Assembly: GCA_039619475.1 (NCBI GenBank)
Contig: CM077115.1
Location: 448,807,292 to 448,871,291 of the forward strand
Direction of reading: 5' to 3'
Source of the DNA: Icerya purchasi
Taxonomy: Eukaryota; Arthropoda; Insecta; Hemiptera; Monophlebidae
DNA length: 64,000 bases
Positions 45,651 through 56,795 of the stretch are shown one piece after another. Numbering within the stretch: the stretch's first letter is position 1; the number at the start of each line of letters is the position of its first letter. Below the pieces are notes generated by a model. It searched no databases. It saw only the letters and a list, made by a program, of their open reading frames with translations, and was not told the DNA's origin. Position numbers and translations under genes: made by a program.

Positions 45651-47255
45651 AAATACGGAATAAACAGTTTAATTGGGATGTTTCAGAAAACTAAAAATGA
45701 AAAACGAAATTTGTTTATGTACTGATATACTCGCACCAACTCTTTTATGTTTTCGAATAATTAACAGCGGTAGCCCACCGGTAAATTGCATTATCCGCGA
45801 TACTTGCATTACCAATCTGCTAAACCCGCCTATAACCGCCAGTTACTCTAATTAGATTTAAATACCGTTTATCAAATATTACATTGCTCAAATAACGTCT
45901 ATTCGAATCTTTTCCCTATTGCGTATGATCGTGTATTTCTTCATCAACTGCTTCCCAGTTTTCATCAAAACCTCAGCGCGCAGTTCTAAAGTTTCCATTT
46001 CTTCTGCGCAGTTTCTGCAAGCTGATCATTATCATTACGATATCAACAAACGAGAACAGTAGTGTAGTCGTTGTTAATATACAAAAAACAAAAAAAACAA
46101 ACAAAAAAACAATTACATCGATGTACATGTTTTCTTCCTTCCTTGATGAGCTGTATAACAATTTCGAGAATTTTCCGTTTAAATAGAAAAAAAAATGGGG
46201 CATTTATGTTTTCCCTGAAAGTGTTCATAGCTGCGGGTAATTTCAAGTCAGTTTTCGTCGTCGATTCTATAGCGTTTCAAAAATATGTAATATCCATATT
46301 TTTTAATACGTTCCAAGTTGTCGTTAGCGAAATTGCCTTTAACCAACTAAATCATATTATTGTTGGAAAACATACTGCAAGAGCTTCGCTAGCATTGCAA
46401 GACTCTCGTCAATTCAGACACCAATTTAGACCAGTACACATAAAACTACACCTCACTTACCCCTTCACAAATAAAATATATATATATAAAAAAAAACAAA
46501 CAAGCAAACAAACTCATATTTAAGACTAATATTTATAGAGCTCTGGCCATCGAAAATAATCCGATAATACTCCTATACTTTCTGGCCTGCTAATAGTATT
46601 ATAGAATTACTTCATATGCAGCGGGTTATAATTAGAGTGTAAGTTCTCTGATAACCTTATCAAGTGAGAATTTATTAATGCGAGCATATGCGTAGACGGA
46701 CGTCATCTGTGGTCTACTTGGAAATAAAAGACCGTACATAGAGAGTGTGCTGAGCGATGAATGGACGGATGACTGGTATTATAAATGGGTATTTGGTGAA
46801 TACTTGTGCAAGCAAGTTTATAATATATTAGTGACTGACAAAAGTCATCACACTACCAGTTTTTAAACGGTTTCGCAATTTTTACGTCGAAAAATAACTG
46901 GTTTCTCTTCTTTTGTTGTCAATTTTAAAAAGAAGCTAATAATAATAAAATAACAATAACAATAACAATAATAATAATAATAATAATTGTTATTACAAGA
47001 TAAATTTTGATTATTATTATTATTGTATAACTAAACATTTTCCATTTATGCGCGAGTGACGAAGTACGAAAAATAAATAATAAATAAATGAAATAGAATA
47101 ATGAAAGGGGAATATCTGAAAATACCGCTACGTAAATAAAAAATGTAAACGAGTATCTGTGTACCTTTTCCGTACGAAATTACATTTTGACGTGGATATG
47201 TCTTTCGGCTGATGTGTGCGTAGATACTAGTATTATTTCTCATTTTAAACGTGAA
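45651..47255. other. Segment without recognised gene
   Basis: Holds a short inverted AAC/ATT-repeat pair at 46935-47030. Open frames at 45973-46523 on both strands overlap each other and have no recognised motif. Confidence 0.4.
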
Positions 47256-48661
47256 CTCAAACTTTTGATTACAACGTGAATGAAATTTATGGCAGTGCCT
47301 CCAAGTCTCTCCTTTCGAAACTTGACGCAATTCAGAATTCCTGCCTTCGCCTATGCATTGGCGCTTTAAGATCTTCTCCTATTCCTGCGATTCTATCCGA
47401 ATCTTCCACTCAACCTCTTTCCATTCGTCGTTCACTCCTCGGTTATCGTTTTTTAATAAAACGCTTCTTCATTTTTTCATCCAATCTTATTCCCTCCTAT
47501 CTTCATATCAAAAATCACTGGCGCTTGGCGCCTCATAGAATCCCGATTCTATCGCATATAGCTGCTCGTGTTTCCAATTTTTCTCCCTACGTTTCCTCGT
47601 CTTCCTTACTTTTCTTTCGACTTTAATAGCATATGGCACCCCATCAATTTCTCCTCTCTTCCAGTCCGAGCTAATTGTTCCTCTCACAATGTAGTCAACT
47701 TCGAATTCTTTCAGCTGTTGAACTCTTCTTTTCCTTCCCATGCCTTAATCTTCTCGGATGGCTCCAAGAGTGATGGGGGCGTGGGTGGTGCGTATACGTC
47801 TCCTACGTTCCTACACTCTGAGTCCTTCAGACTTCCTTCCGTCTGCTCTATCTTCTCGGCCGAGGCGATCTCAATTCTTCGTGCAATTCATTTCATATCC
47901 TCTACGAGTGGAGTTCACAAATTCCTGATTGTCTCTGATTCCAAAGGCGTTCTTCAAGCCATCTCCTCTCCTCCTTCTTATACTTCTGACGGTATCATCC
48001 TCTCTATCCGATCGCTCGTCTCCTCTTTGTTCCCGTTCCGCTCCATTTCCATAGACTTTCTATGGGGGTTCCTGGTCATTCCAATATAGGGAGCAATGAC
48101 TCAGCTGACTCTTTAGCTCGCTCAGCCGCCCGCACTGGTCCTTTCCTCGACTCTTTCCCTTCCTCAGACATTCTTTCTCCAACACGCTCTAATCATTCCA
48201 GACTTTGGTCTGACATGTATTCATCTTTATTCTCTAATCATTATTCATACTACTGTCTTATTCAACCGGTTTTTCCTGCCTTGGTTTCAATCTATTCCTA
48301 CCTGTCGTCGTTCCACTGTTGTTTCCTTAATTAGGCTTAGAATCAATCATTCTCTTCTCCCCTCTTCTCGCTTTCGACTCACTTTGTCATTCAAATCACA
48401 TCCTATTCGAATGGTCAGCACTCTCTAATGAGAACGCTCTATTCTTTACACCCAACTTTTAGTTTTGGGTCTTCCTACTCCCTTTAACGCTACCGATATT
48501 CTTTCCTTCCCATTGCCTTCAGTTATCCCATTTTGCTACTGTCCTTTGTCCTCTCCATTTCTGACCGCCTGGTTATATTTAGTTATAACTGTTAATTTTT
48601 CATGTTGTTGGGTCAAGGCCGCTGGCGCGCCCAGGGTAGGAAAAAAAAAAAAAAAAAAAAA
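47256..48661 (+). mobile_element. LINE (A-tailed family), best-preserved copy
   Basis: Reads from the end of RT through the 3' tail. 47276-47626: EIYGSASKSLLSKLDAIQNS, CLRLCIGALRSSPIPAILSE, PLSIRRSLLGYRFLIKRF. 47568-48089: RNase H with LIFSDGSKSDGGVGGAY (first aspartate), IFSAEAISILRAI (glutamate), FLIVSDSKGVLQAIS (aspartate), SISIDFLW. 48062-48334: VPGHSNIGSNDSADSLARSA (final histidine and aspartate). C-terminal linker and LGLPTPFNATDILSFPLP follow by 48520. The 3' UTR has GGCCGCTGGCGCGCCCAGGG and a 22-nt A-tail at 48640-48661. Frameshifts separate the three blocks. The endonuclease and most of RT are missing (5' truncation). Confidence 0.9.
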
Positions 48662-48845
48662 TACTGTGGTAAATATAAATGTATTTGTCCTTTCCTTTCC
48701 ATCTCCACATATAATATAATTCCTGTACTTCAATCTTTCCTAAGCTCTATTTCTAATCGTCTCTCTACCTAACCCTTTCCTTAATTTCTGTAGTTGTTGT
48801 GTCAAAGCCGCTGGCGCGCCCAAACGATAATTTTGTATTAAAAAT
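48662..48845 (+). mobile_element. Second LINE 3' end directly downstream
   Basis: GTTGTGTCAAAGCCGCTGGC then GCGCCCAAACG at 48796-48826 repeats the 3'-terminal motif of the preceding copy (GTTGGGTCAAGGCCGCTGGC at 48605). Upstream of it about 110 bp resemble the corresponding UTR. It ends in AAATAAATAAAT sequence. It is a separate, short, 5'-truncated copy or the remnant into which the first inserted. Confidence 0.7.
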
Positions 48846-48867
48846 AAATAAATAAATATATATACAT

Positions 48868-48911
<44 letters not shown>

Positions 48912-50340
48912 GTAAAAATTTAAATAAAAATTTCTTAGCAAATCTTTATAAACTTCTCCGTGATGGAAAAATTTTTAGATGAAGCCCAACCATAAGACAA
49001 ATCCGTATCAATAAAAATAGCAATAGCCGAGACTTCTGCGCATATGCGGATATAATAAAATAAAAGTAATAAATTGAACTAACATTAGTACAATTAAATA
49101 CTTATCGGAAAAAAAAAAAACAATTTTTAATCCGAATATAGAGGAAACAGAAGAACATGTATAGCATAACACATATCACATCGGTAGACTAATTTACATA
49201 TTCTGAATTACATACTGATTTTTACATAGGCATAAATGTCAGGTGTAGTTAAGAATATATTAGTTTAGTTTGTGGAATTGAAGAAACCAAAATAGAATAA
49301 ATAAGATGAAAGAAAAATTCGTTCATAGAATATTTCGATAAGGTAGAAGTGAAAAAGAACTACCAGCAAGCGTGAATAAACGTCGGTCGTCTCGCTGTGA
49401 ATTTAAAAGACTAAGAAGTGTTAAGTGCCCAGATTAATTTAGTCATATGTCGTTTTTTATAATTTTTTGAAAAATTCCTTTCATCTCTAAGGAAAAAGTG
49501 TTATACATATATTTTACAGTCACATATATATATATCACCAGTTGATTTAGAGTTGAACGCAACGAACATAAGTGTGGTCAGATAGAGAAGTAGTTTTGAA
49601 GATGGCAGAAGAGAGATTTTGACAATTGGCTCGAAATACATTTTGCATGCTTGCCTAGTTCGAATTTCGATTATTACTGGAGAAAGATAATTTTAAGCCG
49701 TTCGTCAAAATGTCGGAAATGTGTTGTTGCATTCTCATAATTTATAACTAATTTGCTAGAATTTGTGAAATAGCAACAATTGACAAATTGCGCTAAGCCT
49801 TGTAAAATACCGAGCGATCTAGCATTTACAAGAAGAACAGTGAAAAATAACAAGAAAGAAAATAAATAAATGCAGTAAAAACGAATGAAGAAAAATCAAG
49901 AGCAGCCGGTCACAGAAATGTTTGCAGCAACGTTTTTGTGACTTATTCCATAATGATGTAATGCAACGTGATACGGGGTCACAAGTTCAATACGTTCGAA
50001 CAGACAAGATATGGTGTGTCATATTTTTAAAGGTTTCTTAACGCCTTTTAAATTCTTTCGAAAGCTGATACTTTTTTTTTTTTAGCCATAATACGGAGAA
50101 GGAAATACTGTTTGAGAAGAAGAAACAACTATTTTTTTTCCACATATAATGAGAAAAAAAAGGCTATGTATGCTACGGCAGCTAATTAACTTAAAATTAA
50201 AAGCGCTACCATCTACCCTATGAATCGTTTTCACAAGATAAAACGGAATCTGCGAAAGTAACTAGGCTGCTCTGTAACGCAAAAAAGATCGCGACGCATT
50301 GAAGGTGAAATATAAAAAGATGGGCGTACCAGACCATCGT
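48846..50340. other. AT-rich segment without recognised gene
   Basis: Begins with an imperfect (TA)n tract (48857-48907). No recognised coding motif after that. Confidence 0.4.
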
Positions 50341-50665
50341 CCGTCCTATCTTAAATTTGACCTGTGATGTAAATCACCTACTATTATTCGAATAGTCTTC
50401 TATCTCCTCGGAACGCGCAGTCCTTTATTCTAATTTGCTTGGCCTTGGCCTCCCGACCCCTTACTGTGCCCACTACATTCTTTCTCTTCCTTCTCTTTCT
50501 GTTGTTTTCCTATATTGGCTATACCTTCATTTCTTCTGTTTCTAATCGCTTCCTGATATGTAACCTACAAATATCCCTACGTTTCACTATTTGTTAGTCC
50601 TTTGTGCTGGGTAAATGTCCTAAGATGACGCGCCCAAGATTTAAAAAAAAAAAAAAAAAAAAAAA
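50341..50665 (+). mobile_element. LINE 3' end (A-tailed family)
   Basis: LGLPTPYCAHYILSLPSLSV (50440-50510) matches LGLPTPFNATDILSFPLPSV of the 47-48 kb copy. The 3' UTR has GGGTAAATGTCCTAAGATG then GCGCGCCCAAGATT-like sequence and a long A-tail (50643-50666). A second A-run at 50694-50719 follows after about 28 bp. Confidence 0.7.
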
Positions 50666-50719
50666 ATCGTCCTGTAACTGTTGCCCTAATAGAAAAAAAA
50701 AAAAAAAAAAGAAAAAAAA

Positions 50720-50895
50720 ACGGCTCAGTGGCCGAATAGCTCGAAAAACCTGTTTATCAATTAAACTTTCACTAGTGAGGAGGACGTTTGTAAACTGAAG
50801 TGACTACGGCTAATGTCGTATTTTTCGGATGAGTCTAAATTCGACACTTTTGGCTCTGACGACTGTGGAATTGTGATCTGGAGGAAGCTGGAATG
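50720..50895 (+). mobile_element. Tc1-like transposase fragment
   Basis: GRIARKTCLSIKLS near 50735-50780 and SYFSDESKFDTFGSDDCGIV at 50813-50880 correspond to the Tc1 transposase stretch around the first catalytic aspartate (W..VLFSDESKF.LFGSDG). About 60 codons survive, between a LINE 3' end and another LINE fragment. The rest is absent. Confidence 0.7.
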
Positions 50896-51195
50896 TAGAG
50901 CTCTCCTAATATTGCTCTTCTCTCCCCAACCGCTCATTCCATACGATGGTTCAACTCTTATTCTTCTTCATTTTCTAATCCTGCCTCCATTTATCTATCT
51001 ATTCAGCCATCCCTTCAAAACTTCATCTATGGTCATTCCGCTACTTGCCCTCCCTTAAACGCTCTATAATCTCTGCTATTTGTCGCCTTCTTCGCCTTAA
51101 CCATAGTAGTCTCCTTCCTGCATCATTTTCTCGGTTTCCATCTGTATCTGCTCTATTTTTTCATCCCCCTTCTAATTACTTTCCTTGTGACTTTG
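50890..51195 (+). mobile_element. LINE fragment, C-terminal linker
   Basis: SLKRSIISAICRLLRLNHSS and LLPASFSRFPSVSAL (51040-51150) match the arginine-rich linker before the terminal zinc knuckle in the A-tailed family (compare SSIVSLIRLRINYSLLPSSR at 37.3 kb). Cut at both ends. Confidence 0.6.
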
Positions 51196-51199
51196 ATCT

Positions 51200-51640
51200 T
51201 ATCACGGAACAGTAAACATAAAAATTAATGGGAAAACGCTAAAATGAGTTAATAGCCACAGATATCTCGGAAACATAATAATAATAATAATAATACAGGG
51301 CGGGAGAAGCGATAGAGAGAGATAGTAACGAGAATTAATCTAGCAAAAAAGGTACTAGAACGTTAAAAAGAAGAATAGTTAAGTGGATAGGACATTTATT
51401 CCGGCATAATAAGACGCTAGTACAAACAAATGGAAAAGGCAAAATGGAAGGCAAGCGATGCAGAGGAAGACCCGGGAAAACATTCATCGAGCAAATAATA
51501 GAAGATACAGCGGCAACAAATTATACACATTTAAAAAGAAAGGCCGAATTCTAATGCTTAGTTCAATTAACAGGATCAAGCATCATAAGAAGAGGATACA
51601 TCCACGGATTGAGGACAAGAAGAAGAGTCACTTTGATATC
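51200..51640 (+). mobile_element. RTE-like LINE 3' end with internal deletion
   Basis: KINGKTLK-VNSHRYLGN (51217-51265) is the post-RT YLGN block. RINLAKKVLER follows (51340-51362), then LKRRIVKWIGHLFRHN (51363-51410) and GKMEGKRCRGRPGKTFIEQI (51435-51495), TNYTHLKRKAEF (51518-51555). In related elements about 100 codons normally lie between LAKK-type and WIGH-type blocks; here they are joined, so an internal deletion is likely. A TAA run (51274-51295) interrupts after YLGN. It ends in AAGAAG-type sequence near 51640. Confidence 0.75.
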
Positions 51641-51654
51641 AATTTGAATGTTTG

Positions 51655-51870
51655 ATGCCTTTTCTATTACTTCCTATTTTTTTCTATTAAAACTTGGCAT
51701 TCCTACACTCCTTATATTCTCTCATTTCCTTCTGCTTCTTTTATTCCTACCCTTGAATTATTTTTATTCCCTGTGTGTGTCTTTAAATGTTTAAAAATAA
51801 TAATAACGTTATTTTCTCCGTCATCCCATTTCTTGGGCTAATGTCCTCGTTGACGAACCCATTAAAAATT
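51655..51870 (+). mobile_element. LINE 3' UTR fragment (A-tailed family)
   Basis: Shares TATATTCTCTCATTTCCTTC with 27.46 kb and the terminal motif GGGCTAATGTCCTCGTTGAC with other copies. It ends CCCATTAAAAATTT at 51870, where a MITE fragment begins. Confidence 0.6.
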
Positions 51871-51873
51871 TAA

Positions 51874-51909
51874 TTACAACGTAATTCTTAGGCTACCCCC
51901 CATTAGAAA
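51874..51909 (+). mobile_element. TA-nested MITE, copy 4 (left end only)
   Basis: TTACAACGTAATTCTTAGGC then TACCCCCCATTAGAAAA, identical to the first 36 bp of copy 1 apart from one base. The homology stops abruptly near 51909. Confidence 0.8.
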
Positions 51910-52341
51910 ACTACTATCTACTTGTTCCAGAATCTTTGAAATCAGCTTGCCTACAAGAGTCCGCGACACAGTGAGACATTCTCATGTTTTCCCTTAAAAG
52001 AAGTAGGCTTTGTACAGCCATGCGGGCGTTCGCCGACATTAGAATGTCGTTCGCTTCGCGGCCTCCATCGACATTAAAATTATCGCCGTGCAGCCTGTAA
52101 TTTCCCCTTTATACGCAACAACGTATGCGCAAAAATATATCCATTTAACAACTAACTACCGCTAGTACAACGTTCCCCTTATTTACATCATTGTCAGTAA
52201 TACTGAGGAAATGACTTTTGAAAAATACACAAACACCTACGATCTTCACAGGTCTCTTTACAAGTCGTTATAGGTAACACTTTAACCTACTTCTGTTGAA
52301 TGCATACTCGCGTATGCGGGAAATCGATATTCAATGCTTTC
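51910..52341. other. Segment without recognised gene
   Basis: GC-richer than its surroundings around 51950-52110 but no recognised motif. Confidence 0.4.
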
Positions 52342-52452
52342 TTATTAGTAATCAGTCGTATCTAAGTAAATACATGAAATTTTCGTAACGCTTTTCTGTG
52401 ACGCTCCATTTCGTGACGCTTTTCGAGTTTATGTGCCAAAGTAAAGACATGA
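52342..52452 (+). repeat. 115-bp direct repeat, copy A
   Basis: TTAGTAATCAGTCGTATC, GAAATTTTCGTAACGCTTTT, TCCATTTCGTGACGCTTTTC and AGTTTATGTGCCAAAG recur at 53190-53302 with few changes. Confidence 0.85.
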
Positions 52453-52599
52453 AAAAAGCGGCATTCTCTCCCACTGTGCAACAAGAAATTATTAAATGTA
52501 ATAGTTTTACCTTTAAAACGAGACTAGTTTGGTTATTGCGCCGTTATTAGTTTAATCTTATAGAAAATCCGTTCAATGTTGATGTTTTGAGGCAACAAA

Positions 52600-53030
52600 G
52601 GGATCACATTATTTCAGTGGAATTCTTGGAACGTGGACAGACCATTAACGGCCTAAACTGCTGGAAACACTCATCAATTTAAGGAGAGAGATAAAAATTT
52701 AGAAAGCAATTCAACTGTTGCATGACAATGCACGGCCATTCACAGCGAACATTACCCAAGAACTTATCGTCGAGTTGTCAATTGACTACAGTTCGGACCT
52801 TGCCCAAGTGATAACGTTTTATTTTCTCAATTAAAACAAAAAAAAAAAATATACACATATATATATATATATATATCCGTCGGATGACGAATTGTTTAAA
52901 AATATCGAGTCACTGGACCGGACCGAAAATGTTATAGGGCAAGTGTTGAAAAGTTGGTGGTTCTTATATCAAACACTTTGTAAAATGTTCAAGCGATAAA
53001 ACGTAAGTTTTAAATTTAATTTTCGTTCAT
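52600..53030 (+). mobile_element. mariner-like transposase fragment
   Basis: FLERGQTINGL (52623-52655) and LLHDNARPFTANITQELI (52717-52770) match the mariner stretch around the second catalytic aspartate (HDNARPH). After it SIDYSSDLAQ (52780-52810) corresponds to H.PYSPDLAP with the third aspartate kept. A TA tract (52850-52877) follows, then PSDDELFKNIESL near 52878-52915. Heavily decayed; bounded on both sides by copies of a direct repeat. Confidence 0.7.
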
Positions 53031-53120
53031 TATTACGTCAACGCGATGGGTTTTGGAATTCTGTGTGACCCTCGTAGACACAATGCATCAATTCGGATTC
53101 GATATTTATGGCGCGCCATT

Positions 53121-53172
53121 CTATTTCATAACACTCAATTTCGTAACGCTTTTCGAGTTTATGTGCCCAAGT
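53121..53172 (+). repeat. Partial copy of the 115-bp repeat (B1)
   Basis: TTTCGTAACGCTTTTCGAGT then TTATGTGCCCAAGTA matches the second half of copy A. It lies 18 bp before copy B2. Confidence 0.75.
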
Positions 53173-53189
53173 AGAGAAATATACATAAT

Positions 53190-53302
53190 ATTAGTAATCA
53201 GTCGTATCCAAGTAAAGACATGAAATTTTCGTAACGCTTTTCCGTGACGATCCATTTCGTGACGCTTTTCAAGTTTATGTGCCAAAGCAAAAAACATAAA
53301 AA
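53190..53302 (+). repeat. 115-bp direct repeat, copy B2
   Basis: Matches copy A at 52342-52452 in the same orientation, about 850 bp apart. Confidence 0.85.
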
Positions 53303-53613
53303 TGACAAAAAAGCCAGTAATATAAAATGATATAACTCGCTACGATGATATATACATTTAGGCTGTCGTCGAGGAGTCGTTTTTTATCGGCATCATTATC
53401 ACTGCAAACGCGTATTCAAAAATCTTTCGAAGAGCAATCTGATACAGACTGGTTAATGGAAATTAGGAATATGTTTTGTACTTCAATAACGACCCAAAAC
53501 ATAAACTATGATTGGTTCAGCAATATTTATTACGTAACTGTCCGTAACCTGAACCTTATAAAAAGTCTCTAGGACGAATTAAGCCTAATAAATATATTCT
53601 CAAACTATATTAA
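53303..53613. other. Segment without recognised gene
   Basis: A 75-codon frame at 53345-53572 has no recognised motif. Confidence 0.35.
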
Positions 53614-53881
53614 TTACAACGTAATTCTTAGACTAGCCCCCATTCGAAAAAATTTTTCCCAATTTTATGTAACGCTAAATGTCCCAATTTTATGTAATAA
53701 AATATGTAACGAAAAAATGTCTTAATTTTATATAATGAAAGTTAAATGTTAGAATAGGACTTTTGTGGTTATGTTATTTTTTTTTTTTTTGTGTTGATGC
53801 CAGTAAGAATTACGTTGTAAATTTTGACCATTTTATACGCAAAGTATAGAAGAGAAAGAGACAGAAATGAAAGCAAGAGGG
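53614..53881 (+). mobile_element. TA-nested MITE, copy 2
   Basis: Inverted ends TTACAACGTAATTCTTA (53614-53630) and TAAGAATTACGTTGTAA (53804-53820) as in copy 1, with one internal repeat unit fewer. The tail (GCAAAGTATAGAAGAGAAAG) continues to about 53881 and is followed by a (TA)n tract at 53889-53919; the last third of the tail is missing. Confidence 0.85.
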
Positions 53882-53919
53882 ATTTAGATAGATATATATA
53901 TATATATATATATATATTT

Positions 53920-55085
53920 TAAAAAAAATGAAAAGAGGGAATCAACCTGCACACCAGTTGAAACACGTCGCGCATTTATCGGGGGAAAGGTGTTTGTCGC
54001 GCGCTATCTTCAAGCAACGAATGGGTGATCCAACAACGTAAATTATTATGCAGCATGCGATGAGGTTGCGTTTGACCTTGCGGTAATTGCACATGATTAA
54101 TTATAGTAGCCTTGAGTAAATTTTGCCCGTCTAGAACGATTTCAGTCGAAAATCGGACTATTACTGTGTGTCAGTTTTGATTGTTTCTCATAACAGCACC
54201 CCCCTCCCCGAGGAGGGAGGGAGTTATAAATATAGACGTATAACATTTCGAAAAAAAAAAACCGTTAAAGCGATGGTTAATGTAGGTTAACCCGTATCTC
54301 ATCATTGTTTTTATGTTTTATTTATATCGATTGTTGTACACTATCCGTGTAAAATGGCACCCACGCATTATGGTATTTCTTTATCATATTTATTAAGAAG
54401 ATGGAAGATGATGTGTTTCAATAGTTCAGTGTAGGAAGAATTTTTTTTTCTCAGCAGTTCACTGAAATGCCAACTATTTATATACACATTTGACACGAAA
54501 TTGTTGACTGTTGAAAAATCCCCTTACCAGATTATCATTATTATTATATTACTATTATTTTCTGAACCCGCTTGATATGGCATTCGGCGTTTTTAAAATG
54601 TTAATTAACTACGAATCTTGCAACTAATGGCGATTTATTTTAATCTGCATTTCCCACGCCTACGCTCTTATGATAATTTCGTCTGTCGAAGTTTTGTATT
54701 CGTTTTTTGCTCTGCACTTTTTAACGCATTCGTTGCATTTTCTATATGTATTATTATTAATTTTTTAGAATTAATATCACACATCTGATCTGGTGTGTAT
54801 GACGAAATTTTAATTACCTGCCGAGCCGTATCGCGATATAATTTACAAATTCAAATTTTCTAACAGATTCCGATTTGTATTTGTATATTAAGGGATAATA
54901 TTATTAATCGGATTGTTTGCTCTCAAATGTTTCAACGATGATGACACTGCAATTATAGAGCAAAATCATTTTCATCATTTGCTATCATTTTATTAGTATC
55001 ACTGTTATTATTGACATTACTACTACGTACACTTCAATAATGATTATACTATATTTAAATTTTAGCTTATTCTTATTACCATTCC

Positions 55086-55121
<36 letters not shown>

Positions 55122-55480
55122 CATCCTATCAAACTGTGTCAATGAGCCAATTACATACTTTAAACTATTATATAAACAGATTAATGTGTTAACATTAAAT
55201 ATTCGCCGGGCTCCGAAAATGGAAGAATGTCATCTCTTAATTTTATTACAACAATAACGGATTGAACATGGCTTAACTATTTTACTGAAACTCGTACCGA
55301 TACTGACACGAAATCTCCGGATACAATATTCCCGGATATAACACTTTTCTTCTTTTTTATTGCCCGATTTAAAGATGAAAATACATAGATCCGGATTGTC
55401 ACGTATGTTTTTGAGGTATTGAATGTGTTATCATAAAAAACCCGGAGCTTAAAGAGTGGGAATATTACGTAATTACCGTA
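53920..55480. other. Segment without recognised gene
   Basis: Contains (TTA)n at 55087-55121. No recognised coding motif. Confidence 0.4.
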
Positions 55481-55560
55481 TTCCTTCGAATTTAAGACGC
55501 CACCCATGATGATGTTTTAGGAAACGATTTTTAGAAAAACATCGAATTTAAGACGCATCG
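55481..55560 (+). repeat. Terminal-type motif ACCGTATTCCTTCGAATTTA, repeated
   Basis: ACCGTATTCCTTCGAATTTA with AGACGCCACCC at 55477-55507 and CATCGAATTTAAGACGC at 55540-55557. The same motif begins the element at 56338. Sequences of this form (CCGTATT..TCGAATTTAAGACGC) are known ends of DNA-transposon-derived repeats. I find no transposase between the copies. Confidence 0.5.
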
Positions 55561-56337
55561 TAATTACTAGGCAAATTAGGAGAAAAGGGTACTCCTCGGA
55601 AGAAAGGGACTTGAAAAACACACACTTCCAGTTTGCTTTGATCCAGATGGTGGCGGTACATTAACACATTCTGTGCGAAATCCATCAATTGATCATCAAA
55701 CAGAGTTAAATATTCTCTTCTAATTTCTCAGTACTTTTCCCCTCAAGTTGACCATTAGCCCCAATTGGGTAAATGATTGCGATATTCATCCGATACAGCC
55801 TAAAACTTCAGTACTGAGACGTGTTAATTGTAACGCTGGCTTTACTAACGAGTTTGCAACAGACGTCGTCACATAAATCATATGTGGGTTTCTTCATCAT
55901 AGTGACGATGTATGGGGACAATATAAGTTTTCCATAACTGTTGGAATGCTCATAATTTAATGAAACACTCGAATAGCAGGTTGGCAGCTGTTTATACAAT
56001 ATATCGTTGATGAAGAGTAAATTTATTTTCGTTGGATGGTATTTTTTTTTAAAAAAAAAAAAAAAGTCAATACTTACAATGATTAGGTAAACGACCAGAG
56101 GGGCAAAGTGACAGACTCTGCATATCGACGAATAAATGCAACAATTTCTTTCACTTCTTCATCGGAAATAGCAGCAACCTTACGATTATTCACTATAAAC
56201 TATGTTCGTGTATTTGAAAATAGTAGCACATTCGTTAAAGTGGGTGATAATATTTTTAAAAATCGTTTAATACACCGACCAGATTGTGCAAAAATAAAAA
56301 GAAGATTTGTGACATACTAACGCACCATCATGAAAAT
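55561..56337. other. Segment between two ACCGTATT motifs, unidentified
   Basis: May be the inside of one larger element, since both borders carry the same motif, but they are in direct and not inverted orientation. Frames at 55808-55999 (minus) and 56108-56320 (plus) have no recognised motif. Confidence 0.35.
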
Positions 56338-56418
56338 AATACCGTATTACTTCGAATTTAAGATGCACCCATTATTATTTTAGCCCTCTAATCGAGTAAA
56401 AAATGTGATACGGTATTT
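56338..56418. mobile_element. Miniature element, ~80 bp, with AATACCGTAT ends
   Basis: Starts AATACCGTATTACTTCGAAT and ends ATACGGTATTT, with TCGAATTTAAG on the left mirrored loosely by AATCGAGTAAAA on the right. It is too short to code. Confidence 0.5.
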
Positions 56419-56471
56419 AGAAATGCACAAGACTAACTTATCTATAGCAGGAATATATATATATATATATA

Positions 56472-56795
56472 TAAACTCGGCCATTTTGGCCTCGCAAGGG
56501 ACTGTGCCCCTTGACCCCTCTTGCTTTCATTTCTGTCTCTTTCTCTTCTATACTTTGTATAAAATGATCAATATTTACAACGTAATTCTTACTGGCATCA
56601 ACACAAAAAAAAAAAATAACATAACCACAAAAGTCCTATTCTAACATTTAACTTTCATTATACAAAATTAAGACATTTTTTCGTTACCTATTTCATTACA
56701 TAAAATTGTGACATTTTTTAAATAACAATAACAAAAATCCTATAAAATTGGGACATTTTTTTGAATGGGGGGGTAGCCTAAGAATTACATTGTAA
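56472..56795 (-). mobile_element. TA-nested MITE, copy 3 (inverted) with tail
   Basis: Minus-strand copy: inverted ends at 56795-56779 (one change) and 56591-56575, tail to 56472 containing the palindrome GGCCAAAATGGCC, then a (TA)n tract at 56453-56471. The core is about 45 bp shorter than copy 1 through loss of an internal repeat unit. Confidence 0.85.

Noticed and set aside
50604..50798. Lysine-rich 64-codon frame
   Set aside because: Runs through two LINE A-tails.
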